Shown: piece after piece, positions 16,609 to 24,451 of the stretch
How the letters are laid out: each line of letters opens with the position of its first letter
How positions within the stretch are numbered: position 1 is the first letter of the stretch
Assembly: GCA_016710265.1 (NCBI GenBank)
Contig: JADJJL010000001.1
Location: 744,001 to 808,000, forward strand
DNA: 64,000 nt
Origin: Saprospiraceae bacterium
GTDB lineage: Bacteria; Bacteroidota; Bacteroidia; Chitinophagales; Saprospiraceae
Reading direction: 5' to 3'
Notes under the pieces: generated by a model
Databases searched by the model: none
What the model was told of the DNA's origin: nothing
The model's input: only the letters and a program-made list of their open reading frames with translations
Made by a program: the position numbers and the translations under genes

Positions 16609-19239
16609 ATGAAATGGTATGGTTTTTTATTTTTAGTTTTCTTGGCCTTTGGTGCTAAAGCCCAAAACTGGTCTACGCTTGCTTCAGTCAGAATGTCTGT
16701 GCAAATTGATGAGTCAAAGCCTTCTATCACTCTCAATTGGGTCTTGGAAACGGATGCTTTAAACTATGTCATCACCCGCAGACTTGCAGGAAGTACAGTC
16801 TGGGGTGTTTCGTTGGCCACAGTGGCTGGGACCATTTCAAAATTTACAGATACTACCGTAATTAGAGGACAGGCCTATGAATATCGGGTCAAAAAAATTG
16901 GTACCAGTATAAACGGGGTAGGATATCTTACTGGAGGAATTGCAGTTCCTGCTCTTGCTCCCAAAAAATCCATACTACTTTTGATAGATGATAGAATTAA
17001 AAATGGAATTCAAGCAGAAATAGCCAGATTAATCAATGATTTAGAAAATGAAAGTTGGCATGTCATTAGACAGGATGTTCCTGTTAGTTCTACCTCGATA
17101 GAGGTTAAAAATTTAATAAAAGGGGTGAGATCCAACTATGTTGGATTAAGTACAGTTTTCATTATTGGACATGTAGCAGTTCCATATTCAGGAAATGCTG
17201 CTTGGGATGGGCATACAGACCACAATGGAGCCTGGCCTTCCGATACCTATTATGCTGATTTGGATGGAAACTGGACGGATGTTTCAGTCAATACCACCAA
17301 CCCTGCCAGGAATCAAAATAAAAATATACCTGGAGATGGTAAGTTTGATCAAAGTCAGTTACCCAGTGATGCAGATTTAGAAGTTGGAAGAGTTGATTTT
17401 TTTGACATGCCCGTTTTTGTTAAATCCGAAACTCAACTTCTAAAAAATTATTTAGACAAGGATCATTTATTTAGAACTGGAAAAATAAAAGCAGGACAAA
17501 AAGCAGTTGTTGCAGATAATTTTAATTTTCAGGGAGAATTTTTTGGCTCTTCAGGTTATAAAAATTTCTCAAGTTTTTTTGGACCTGATTCAGTCATCAC
17601 TGCAGATTACAGAGGATCATTGTTAAATAGCAGTTATATGTGGTCGTACGGAGCAGGTGGTGGAACCTACACTTCTGCCGGAGGAATTTCTTCCTCTACC
17701 AGTATGGCGACGGATTCCCTTAGAGGAATATTTACATTATTATTTGGAAGCTACCATGGAGATTGGGACAGCCAAAATAATTTTATGAGATCAGCACTAG
17801 GAAGCGGTACAGTATTAACCTGTGCCTGGGCTGGTAGACCCGGATGGCAATTTCATCATATGGCTTTGGGTATGAACATTGGTTTTAGTACAAGGACATC
17901 CATGAACAACAATGGTGCCCAATATGAAGTTAGCAATGTCGGATTAAGAGGGACTCATGTCGGACTGATGGGTGATCCAAGTTTAAACATGTATCCGATT
18001 GCTGCACCGGAAAACCTAGATATTGTTGAAGTTAATGAAAATATTATTGTGAGTTGGAAACCATCTACAGATGCCAAAGATGGATATTCTATTTTTAGAA
18101 AATCCAAATCTGAACTTTACTATCGAATGATTGCTTCTCTAATCAAAGATACATTTCACATAGACAAGTGTTTGAAGATTGACTCTACTTATGATTATCT
18201 TGTCACAGCAACTCAACTGATTCAAAATGCAAGTGGCAGTTTTTATATGAATTCCACTGGAGCCAGAAAAATTATTACGATCCAAAATGACAATGTTACG
18301 CTAGCCGACTTAAAGCATACTTTGGATTTTGAATTTATTACTGCAGAAACCAAATCCAAAAACTACCTTAATTTGGTTTGGAGCATGGATGGAAAAACCG
18401 GAACCGATACTTTGTATGAAGAAAGAATCGAATGTTCACAAAATGGCTCTGCAAAACTAACACACATTGCAGTTGGCGCTTGTAATTCTGATACCATTGA
18501 ACTAAATGTCCACTATTTATGCAGTACTCCTAGAGTATTAAAAACAAGTATAATACCTGCTATTTTGTGTTTTGGCGATAGTACTGTCATCAGTATCGAT
18601 GAATTAGAAGGTGCAGCACCCCATACTTATGAGTGGAGTCAGGGTAATAGCAATCAATCAAGTTCTTCAAAAGTGGCTGGAAAGGTTTCTGTGATCATTA
18701 CTTCTGCTAAAAATACGAGTAGCCGAATGGAATTTGATCTACCATCATTTACAGAATTAATCATTGATAGTATTCTAGTAAAGGGAGAAGTTCCTGGTTT
18801 TGGTAGGGGCAAAGTTTTGGCAGTAAATTCCACAGGAGGAGTAGAACCACATACCTTCGATATAAAGGGAAATTTTGATCCTGAAGATTTGCCAGCTGGT
18901 GAGTACGAACTAATTTTAACGGATGCCAATGGTTGTAAAGTTTCAAAAAAATTCATTATTACATTAAATACTTCTACCATATGCTTGTCTGAAAGTCATG
19001 TTCAGGTTTATCCGAATCCAACCAAAGAAGATTTGTGGATCAATTTTGATGGTTTAATTTCCGGAAGTATCCAAATTTTAGTCTATGATTTGACAGGGAA
19101 GGTCAAACATACATACAAGTTTTATGAATCAAACCCACGCTTTTTAAAATTAAAGTTAAATGAACTCGTAGCTGGGTCTTATATGTTGAGCATTGAGGAT
19201 GGAAACCGCCATATTAAAATACCTTTCATCAAGAGCTAG
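16609..19239 (+). CDS. Gingipain-like (peptidase C25 type) secreted protein with T9SS sorting domain
   Basis: 876-residue exported protein from the ATG at 16609, which opens a good signal peptide (MKWYGFLFLVFLAFGAKAQ); an in-frame TTG at 16585 lies in the promoter box. A fibronectin-like segment (about 30-115) is followed by a caspase/gingipain-like alpha-beta domain (about 120-455): 'VFIIGHVAVPYSG', 'SDTYYADLDGNW', and a probable His-Cys dyad, His383 in 'FGSYHGDWD' and Cys405 in 'VLTCAWAGRPGW'. A second FN3-like domain comes next ('NIIVSWKPSTDAKDGYSIFRK'), then a repeat-rich beta region, and a type A sorting domain ('VYPNPTKEDLWI', 'GSYMLSI'). It is probably a surface cysteine peptidase, but activity needs proof because the His-Cys spacing (22) is shorter than I would expect for gingipains. 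Confidence 0.78.
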   Translation: MKWYGFLFLVFLAFGAKAQNWSTLASVRMSVQIDESKPSITLNWVLETDALNYVITRRLAGSTVWGVSLATVAGTISKFTDTTVIRGQAYEYRVKKIGTSINGVGYLTGGIAVPALAPKKSILLLIDDRIKNGIQAEIARLINDLENESWHVIRQDVPVSSTSIEVKNLIKGVRSNYVGLSTVFIIGHVAVPYSGNAAWDGHTDHNGAWPSDTYYADLDGNWTDVSVNTTNPARNQNKNIPGDGKFDQSQLPSDADLEVGRVDFFDMPVFVKSETQLLKNYLDKDHLFRTGKIKAGQKAVVADNFNFQGEFFGSSGYKNFSSFFGPDSVITADYRGSLLNSSYMWSYGAGGGTYTSAGGISSSTSMATDSLRGIFTLLFGSYHGDWDSQNNFMRSALGSGTVLTCAWAGRPGWQFHHMALGMNIGFSTRTSMNNNGAQYEVSNVGLRGTHVGLMGDPSLNMYPIAAPENLDIVEVNENIIVSWKPSTDAKDGYSIFRKSKSELYYRMIASLIKDTFHIDKCLKIDSTYDYLVTATQLIQNASGSFYMNSTGARKIITIQNDNVTLADLKHTLDFEFITAETKSKNYLNLVWSMDGKTGTDTLYEERIECSQNGSAKLTHIAVGACNSDTIELNVHYLCSTPRVLKTSIIPAILCFGDSTVISIDELEGAAPHTYEWSQGNSNQSSSSKVAGKVSVIITSAKNTSSRMEFDLPSFTELIIDSILVKGEVPGFGRGKVLAVNSTGGVEPHTFDIKGNFDPEDLPAGEYELILTDANGCKVSKKFIITLNTSTICLSESHVQVYPNPTKEDLWINFDGLISGSIQILVYDLTGKVKHTYKFYESNPRFLKLKLNELVAGSYMLSIEDGNRHIKIPFIKS

Positions 19240-19258
19240 CGTTAAATAATTCTTAAAA

Positions 19259-19274
19259 TACGAAATCTTTCGTA
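19259..19274. promoter_or_regulatory. Palindrome upstream of the blaI-like promoter
   Basis: TACGAAA and TTTCGTA are perfect inverted repeats around TC. The centre lies about 40 bp before the predicted transcription start, over the -33 region, so a bound protein would block RNA polymerase. Confidence 0.55.
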
Positions 19275-19291
19275 CATTCATAAAAACTGAT

Positions 19292-19299
19292 TATCTTTG
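19292..19299 (+). promoter_or_regulatory. Bacteroidota -7 promoter box of the BlaI/BlaR1 operon
   Basis: TATCTTTG fits TAnnTTTG. Transcription would start near 19306, inside the palindrome at 19302-19317. Confidence 0.6.
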
Positions 19300-19301
19300 C
19301 C

Positions 19302-19317
19302 TACACTTTAAAGTGTA
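19302..19317. promoter_or_regulatory. Probable BlaI-type operator, perfect 16-bp palindrome
   Basis: TACACTTT-AAAGTGTA is a perfect palindrome with the TACA/TGTA ends seen in BlaI/MecI operators. It spans the predicted transcription start and ends 7 bp before the repressor's ATG, which fits negative autoregulation. Confidence 0.7.
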
Positions 19318-19324
19318 ATTGAAG

Positions 19325-19708
19325 ATGTTCGCGTTAAAATACAAACCTACTGAATCCGAGCTGGATATTTTACAAATTCTTTGGAAACAAGGACCTAGTA
19401 CAGTCAAAAATGTCCATGAAATTATTCTGCTACATAAGGATACAGGATATACGACGACCTTAAAATTGATGCAGATTATGACTGATAAAGGGTTAATTAC
19501 CAGAGAGCTGAATGGTAAAACCCACATTTATTCTGCTTTGTTGGGAGAAGATTCTCTAAAAACCTCAGCTGTAACCGAATTGGTAGAAGAAGTATTTGAT
19601 GGCTCTGCATTAGAAATGGTGATTCAAACTTTGGGACATTATAAACCCAATGAAGCAGAGCTTGAAGAAATTAAGCAACTCATTCAGCAATTAGAAAATA
19701 AAGCTTAA
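19325..19708 (+). CDS. BlaI/MecI-family transcriptional repressor
   Basis: 127-residue winged-helix repressor from ATG 19325 (a TTG two codons upstream is less likely). The N-terminal DNA-binding domain is clear: 'YKPTESELDILQILWKQGPSTVKNVHEII', 'GYTTTLKLMQIMTDKGLITRE', 'GKTHIYSA'. The C-terminal helices ('AVTELVEEVFDGSALEMVIQTL', 'ELEEIKQLIQQLE') mediate dimerisation in this family. BlaI-type repressors are inactivated by proteolysis when BlaR1 is triggered. The gene is 10 bp before the BlaR1-like metalloprotease, the usual pair, and palindromes at 19259-19274 and 19302-19317 surround its promoter. Confidence 0.93.
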   Translation: MFALKYKPTESELDILQILWKQGPSTVKNVHEIILLHKDTGYTTTLKLMQIMTDKGLITRELNGKTHIYSALLGEDSLKTSAVTELVEEVFDGSALEMVIQTLGHYKPNEAELEEIKQLIQQLENKA

Positions 19709-19718
19709 AAAAACAATC

Positions 19719-21251
19719 ATGGAGGAATCAAGCCATCTCCTAGTTCAAAATCTTATACCCGCTTTTAGCTGGATGTTGATCCATTCTTTATGGATTGGTA
19801 GCTTGTTTGCAGGAGTTTTAATTCTATTGGATAAATTGTCCATCTTCAAAACCAATGACCAAAAGCATTTTGTATTTAGATCTACTTTGGTTTTATTTTT
19901 AATTAGTTTGTTTGCTGTCTTTAAATTTGAGCTATCCGATCAATCTTCCATTTCCCAATTATTCTTTTTATCCAGTAAATATATAGACGAACGTATTGTG
20001 TATTGGTTATTTTCACTTTGGTTTATTGGGTTTATACTATACAGCAGTAGATTTTTTAGATCCTACTTATTTATTTCAGAAATAAAAAAGACAGGTGGCT
20101 ACCAATTCCCTGAACAATGGCATTTGATTTTCAGCAAGCTTAAAGAGAAATTAAATCTTCCAACTTCCATTTTATTTATTCATTCCAGAAAAGTGCAATC
20201 TGCATTTGTATACGGTATTATTAAACCCATGGTAGTTATACCAACTAGTTGGGTAAATAAACTTTCTTACTCAGAAGCTGAGTGTATTTTGGCCCATGAA
20301 TTATCACACCTAAAAGCTGGTGATCACATTTTTAACTTTGTATGTCATCTTTCTGATTTGGTATTTTTCTTTAATCCTGCAGCTATTTATATCACCTCTA
20401 AAATCAAATTCCACAGAGAACTTTGTGCGGATGACCATGCGGTTCAAATTTTACCCAATCTGCACGCCTATGCTTCATTGATCCTTAAACTAGGTGAAGA
20501 TCCATCTTTGAACAATGACCATAGGATTGTAGCTTTTGCCACAGAAAAAAATCAGCTGCTTAAAAGGGTCAAGAACCTGCTCAAATTGCCTTTGCCTTCT
20601 GAAAAATCACAGAAAACTTACTTTTATTTTATCCTTAGCTCCATGATTTCTATAATATTACTGACATTCAATTCTAACATGGAAAATCTAAGTCAAATAG
20701 CTAACAATGAGCAATTAACTCAAATAAATCCAACGATTTTGTATGCTTCGCCTACCATAAATACAGAGAAAAAAGAAATCGTTGTAAAGAAAAAAGCCAA
20801 ATTGTCAAAGAAGAAAAAAAACTTGAATTCCAATAATGATTTACCCCACGATGAGAGATTGGCAGTTTTATCAAACACAAACAAGACAAAAAATATCATT
20901 GAAAATATACCGAATGAATCCAAACAAGAAATGAAGTTTAAAAAGCAAACTTTTTCAGTGGATACTTTGATTGCCTGGAAAAGCAATCAACCATCTTGGT
21001 CAAACAAAAGAGAATTTTGGGAACCAATGTTGATTGATAACCGCATAGATTTGAAAAAATGGATTCAATTAATTACAGAAGAAGCCTTACAATCCAATCT
21101 AAAAAATTACAGAATTATTTCGGAATCTGAATCCTTCAAAAGAAACAAAGAATTTAGAAATAAGGTAGAGTCGCAAATTGAGTTTAAGAATATCAACATA
21201 CCTATTCCATCTTCTAGTGGAAATAATTCCGATGGTTCAATTATCAATTAA
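19719..21251 (+). CDS. M56 family (BlaR1-like) membrane metalloprotease
   Basis: 510-residue membrane protein. The N-terminal half has about four membrane helices (around 12-32, 50-68, 92-112 and 305-322) and a cytoplasmic zinc-protease loop with 'CILAHELSHLKAGDH' (His193-Glu194, His197), typical of peptidase family M56. The C-terminal part beyond the last helix (about 190 residues, Lys- and Asn-rich) has no penicillin-binding sensor domain, so beta-lactam sensing as in staphylococcal BlaR1 is not expected; a different envelope signal is likely. It would cleave or trigger cleavage of the adjacent BlaI-type repressor. The PDZ protein follows after 23 bp. Confidence 0.9.
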   Translation: MEESSHLLVQNLIPAFSWMLIHSLWIGSLFAGVLILLDKLSIFKTNDQKHFVFRSTLVLFLISLFAVFKFELSDQSSISQLFFLSSKYIDERIVYWLFSLWFIGFILYSSRFFRSYLFISEIKKTGGYQFPEQWHLIFSKLKEKLNLPTSILFIHSRKVQSAFVYGIIKPMVVIPTSWVNKLSYSEAECILAHELSHLKAGDHIFNFVCHLSDLVFFFNPAAIYITSKIKFHRELCADDHAVQILPNLHAYASLILKLGEDPSLNNDHRIVAFATEKNQLLKRVKNLLKLPLPSEKSQKTYFYFILSSMISIILLTFNSNMENLSQIANNEQLTQINPTILYASPTINTEKKEIVVKKKAKLSKKKKNLNSNNDLPHDERLAVLSNTNKTKNIIENIPNESKQEMKFKKQTFSVDTLIAWKSNQPSWSNKREFWEPMLIDNRIDLKKWIQLITEEALQSNLKNYRIISESESFKRNKEFRNKVESQIEFKNINIPIPSSSGNNSDGSIIN

Positions 21252-21274
21252 TTTATAAAATTAAATATTACAAT

Positions 21275-22363
21275 ATGAAAAAGAATTTGTTTTTAGTATT
21301 GATGTCGAGTATATGTTTATCTGTTTTTGCCCAATCAAATTCAACAGATAACTTAGACCTAAAAACGGAAAAAACTGAAAAGAGAATTATCGTTAAAAAA
21401 ATTGTTCGTGAAGGAGGAAACGGGCATTCCGATGAAGAAATCCAAAAAATGGTAGAAGCAGAATTAAAGGCTGCAGAAGGTCAAAGTGGTAATCAAGAAA
21501 TTAGGATTTTCCTCGATGAAGATGGAAACCAACAAAAAGTGATCATGAATGGTGACCAAAAAGTCATTGTTTTAAACAACGAAGATCACAATGCACATGA
21601 CTTTAATTTTAAAAATCACTGTACTAAAGCCAATGTAGAATGTGATCCAAACAAAGCGGTCATGGGTGTCGTGCTTAGAAATGCAGGCGGTTCAAATGGC
21701 GCCTCTATCGAGCGAGTTTTTGAAGGAAGTGGTGCTAGTAAAGCCGGGTTGCAAGAAGGTGATATTCTATTAAAAATTAATTCATCAAAAGTGATTGATG
21801 TAGAATCCGCCATTGAAGCCTTATCGGGTTTAAAAGTGGATGACAAAGTAAAAGTCAGTTACTTAAGGAATGGTGAAACACAAAAAACCACCATCAGCTT
21901 AGGTGTCTGTACCCCGGATATGTGTAAACCTGCTTGTCCCAGGACCTATGGTTTTGATTCCAAAGAATTTAAACAACAAATGCGCGAAAGTGCAGAAGAG
22001 CTTAAAGTAGAAGCGTTAAAATTGAAAGAGAAAGCCAAAGAATTAAAAGAAGAATTAGAACTAGAGTTAAAGCAGAAAAAAGAATCTTCTCAAAACGAGT
22101 CTACTGAAAGTCTTGAGATCAGTTACCTTTCCGGTACACCAAATCCAAATCAAGGTCAATTGAGAATATCCTACTCTGGCGAAAAAGGACCCATTCAGGT
22201 GTCAGTAATTGATTTAAATGGAAAAGAAATATACTCTGAAAAAGTGGCTGATTTTTCTGGAAAGTATGAAAAAGAAATTAACCTTGAAAATGCCAAGGGT
22301 ACAGTCATTTTAAAAATCACCCAAGGAAGCAAAATGCTTAAGGAAAAAATAATTATTGAATAA
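21275..22363 (+). CDS. PDZ-domain secreted protein with C-terminal T9SS-type sorting domain
   Basis: 362-residue exported protein: signal peptide (about 1-20, ending VFAQ), a charged N-terminal region, a PDZ domain (about 125-212, 'KAVMGVVLRNAGG', 'GSGASKAGLQEGDILLKINSSKVIDVESAIEAL', 'GETQKTTISLG'), a strongly charged helix likely to be coiled coil (about 228-270, repeated KELKEELELELKQ), and a type A-like sorting domain ('SGTPNPNQGQLRISY', 'VSVIDLNGKEIY'). No protease catalytic domain accompanies the PDZ. As third gene of the BlaI/BlaR1-like operon it is either a target of the signalling or part of the sensor on the outside. This combination is common in Bacteroidota operons but its role is not known to me. 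Confidence 0.82.
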   Translation: MKKNLFLVLMSSICLSVFAQSNSTDNLDLKTEKTEKRIIVKKIVREGGNGHSDEEIQKMVEAELKAAEGQSGNQEIRIFLDEDGNQQKVIMNGDQKVIVLNNEDHNAHDFNFKNHCTKANVECDPNKAVMGVVLRNAGGSNGASIERVFEGSGASKAGLQEGDILLKINSSKVIDVESAIEALSGLKVDDKVKVSYLRNGETQKTTISLGVCTPDMCKPACPRTYGFDSKEFKQQMRESAEELKVEALKLKEKAKELKEELELELKQKKESSQNESTESLEISYLSGTPNPNQGQLRISYSGEKGPIQVSVIDLNGKEIYSEKVADFSGKYEKEINLENAKGTVILKITQGSKMLKEKIIIE

Positions 22364-22455
22364 TGGTTAATGATTAATTGTTAATGATTAATTATTAATG
22401 TACAATTGATAATGTACAATTGATAATGGACAATTGATAATGGACAATGGTTATA
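22364..22455. repeat. Imperfect 14-bp tandem repeat array
   Basis: About six units of a 14-15-bp AT-rich motif follow the PDZ gene: two of GTTAATGATTAATT type, then GTACAATTGATAAT at 22400 and 22414, and GGACAATTGATAAT at 22428, with a partial unit at 22442. Such arrays between genes are common in Bacteroidota and probably neutral. Confidence 0.8.
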
Positions 22456-22467
22456 TAGGAATTCAAT

Positions 22468-22549
22468 AAATTCATAAAAATTTAGAGCAGGGATTAGAAC
22501 GATACAAAGGCCAGGGTTTCCACTCTGGCTTTTGTCATTTTATGAATTT
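22468..22549. repeat. Nested double hairpin (terminator or structured RNA)
   Basis: An outer 12-bp perfect inverted repeat (AAATTCATAAAA 22468-22479 with TTTTATGAATTT 22538-22549) encloses an inner 11-bp stem (22504-22514 with 22525-22535, one G-U pair). Only two bases separate the inner and outer stems on the 3' side; 24 nt do so on the 5' side. It may end the BlaI/BlaR1 operon, but it is larger and more elaborate than a simple terminator. Confidence 0.6.
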
Positions 22550-22742
22550 GAAAATTAATGTGTGCCATCTGTTAAATTGCTTTTGGATTTTAAACTGCTC
22601 TATGTAAGATCTTAAAATTGTCTAAAATATTTGATTTACAGATTGTTAACTTAAAATTGTAAAGATTTCAGACCAGATATAATGGGTATTTGTAATTTCG
22701 CCTAGGTTTTGTAATAAACCTTTGTCGTTTAAATCTAATCAA

Positions 22743-23771
22743 ATGAAATTAACCGCTTTCTCCAAAATTCTAATTATTGCCCTAATTTTGGGTGTTTTGT
22801 TATTCTTGTACAAGAAATATGAACCGACACTTCAGGAAAAATTTGGTTCAAATCCAAACTCAGAAATGCAAACAAATGCTGAGAATCCGGAAGCAGGAAC
22901 ATTACCTTCAAGTGACGGATCTAACAGTAGCAACCAGAACAATGAATCTACAGCATCTTCCAATTCTCGTACTTTTTCCTATTCAGCGCCTGTCCCAGTC
23001 AATGGAAAATTAAAAGGAGTAGTGGAACTAGGGGCGGCTGGTTTTAATTCTTTTATAGTATTGATTGATGATCAGAAAAGATGGAAATTGGAAAAAGCTG
23101 ATTTTGGATCCAGCCTTGTCCATGAAAAAATGGTGACCGATGATGATATCAGAAGCGGTCTTAAAAACTATATCCGGGGAATGCTAGATTATGGTGTAGC
23201 TGGCAAGGACATTCATTTTGTGGTTAGCTCTGGAGCTAAAAATGAAGAAAAAGTTGTTAAAATTGCAAAAGGCTTAAAAGATATTGGATATTATGTCAAT
23301 GAGGTAACTCCCCAACAAGAAGGCACCTATGGATTTCAGTGCGTTATGCCAGGTAGTTTTGAAGACAAATCATTTATGGTGGATATGGGTTCTGGGAACA
23401 CCAAAATTGCATTTAAATTGAATGGCAAAATGACTGCGCTAGAAACCCATGGTTCAAAATACTTCCAAAAAGGTATCTCTGATGCTCAGGTACAAACCGA
23501 TGTCAGCAAAACAGTAGGACAAATACCTGTCAATTTACGGGATTATTGTTTTATCATAGGAGGTATCCCATTTGAAATGGCCAAAGAAGTAAGGAATGGC
23601 AAAGAGAGGTTTACTGTTTTAAAAGCCCCGACTGAATATAAACCTAGTGGAGAAAAGCAGAAAGCTGGGAATGTTATTTATAAAGCCATTGCGGATGAAA
23701 CAGGATGTAATTATTTTGTTTTTGACTGGGATGCCAATTTTACAATAGGATTTTTATTGGGACTTAAATAA
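22743..23771 (+). CDS. Membrane-anchored actin/Hsp70-fold-like protein of unknown function
   Basis: 342 residues from ATG 22743 (a TTG at 22722 is less likely). An N-terminal membrane helix (about 6-25) is followed by a Ser/Asn-rich linker (about 35-75) and a domain of about 260 residues. In it, 'KGVVELGAAGFNSFIVLID' resembles a phosphate-1 loop, 'KSFMVDMGSGNTKIAFKLNG' a phosphate-2 loop, and 'CFIIGGIPFEMAKEV' the adenosine segment of the actin/Hsp70/Ppx-GppA superfamily; the middle 'IHFVVSSGAKNEEKVVKIAKGLKDIG' also fits Ppx-like proteins. The active-site acidic residues are not certain. I do not recognise a named family. It is flanked by hairpins at 22468-22549 and 23819-23846, so it is probably transcribed alone. 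Confidence 0.6.
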   Translation: MKLTAFSKILIIALILGVLLFLYKKYEPTLQEKFGSNPNSEMQTNAENPEAGTLPSSDGSNSSNQNNESTASSNSRTFSYSAPVPVNGKLKGVVELGAAGFNSFIVLIDDQKRWKLEKADFGSSLVHEKMVTDDDIRSGLKNYIRGMLDYGVAGKDIHFVVSSGAKNEEKVVKIAKGLKDIGYYVNEVTPQQEGTYGFQCVMPGSFEDKSFMVDMGSGNTKIAFKLNGKMTALETHGSKYFQKGISDAQVQTDVSKTVGQIPVNLRDYCFIIGGIPFEMAKEVRNGKERFTVLKAPTEYKPSGEKQKAGNVIYKAIADETGCNYFVFDWDANFTIGFLLGLK

Positions 23772-23818
23772 ACCAAGCGCTTTTTTCTAATAATATTTGA
23801 TACAAAACATCTTTATTA

Positions 23819-23846
23819 TTAATTGATTATTCTGGTAATCAATTAA
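23819..23846 (+). terminator. Hairpin terminator after the actin-fold-like gene
   Basis: A perfect 11-bp stem, TTAATTGATTA (23819-23829) and TAATCAATTAA (23836-23846), with a six-base loop, is followed by a T-rich stretch. It separates the actin-fold-like gene from the SET/ATP-grasp cassette. Confidence 0.6.
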
Positions 23847-23938
23847 ATAAATTTTTCTTCTCCTCTTGATAGTGTGAAGCATAGATAATTATTTACTCAT
23901 ATTTAAGAATAATATCATCTTTACATAAAATAAAACGA

Positions 23939-24451
23939 ATGCAAGAACCTTCCTCCATCGCTCTTCATTCTGAATGGACTACTGTGGCCATTGAGAGCAA
24001 TCGAGTAGAGCTGAAATTAAATCAGGAAAGCAGTCAAAAAGCTTTATTTGCAAAACATACTTTTTTGCCTAATGAATGCATAGTTGTCATTGGTGCTTCG
24101 GTTATTTATGAATCACCTAGCTATCTGACTATTCAAATTGGTGATGCCCAACATATCGCCGTGAAACCTGAATATCTTCAATTTTTAAACCACTCTTGCA
24201 ATCCTAATTGTTTTCCAGATTTTGAAAAAGGAGAATTGATTGCTTTAAAAAAAATTGAAACAGGAGAAGAACTTCGATATTTTTATCCTTCAACTGAATG
24301 GTCCATGGATCGTCCTTTTCTTTGTAATTGTGAATCTGATCATTGTTTGAGTATGATCAATGGTGCAAAATATCTCCCAATGGAAACTTTGAGTAAATTT
24401 CAAATCAGTTCTTATATCCTGACAAAAAAAAGTGAATCCGCAAATTTCTAA
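23939..24451 (+). CDS. Single-domain SET methyltransferase
   Basis: 170-residue cytoplasmic protein that is almost entirely a SET domain, the S-adenosylmethionine-dependent lysine methyltransferase fold. Seen: 'ALFAKHTFLPNECIVVIG' (N-SET turn), the knot motif 'FLNHSCNPNC' (residues 82-91) that binds the cofactor, 'GEELRYFYPSTEW' in place of the usual G-E-E-L-x-x-D-Y, and a Cys-rich post-SET tail 'FLCNCESDHCLSMINGAKYL'. Its stop codon overlaps the next gene by 20 bp, so translation is probably coupled. The methyl acceptor is unknown: a protein lysine, or the small peptide or amino acid handled by the two neighbouring ATP-grasp enzymes. Confidence 0.85.
   Translation: MQEPSSIALHSEWTTVAIESNRVELKLNQESSQKALFAKHTFLPNECIVVIGASVIYESPSYLTIQIGDAQHIAVKPEYLQFLNHSCNPNCFPDFEKGELIALKKIETGEELRYFYPSTEWSMDRPFLCNCESDHCLSMINGAKYLPMETLSKFQISSYILTKKSESANF

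Noticed and set aside
22364..22455. CRISPR array
   Set aside because: The units are directly adjacent with no spacers and are only about 14 bp long.
22722..22742. TTG start for the actin-fold-like protein
   Set aside because: The extension adds no recognisable sequence and the ATG at 22743 gives a normal anchor start.
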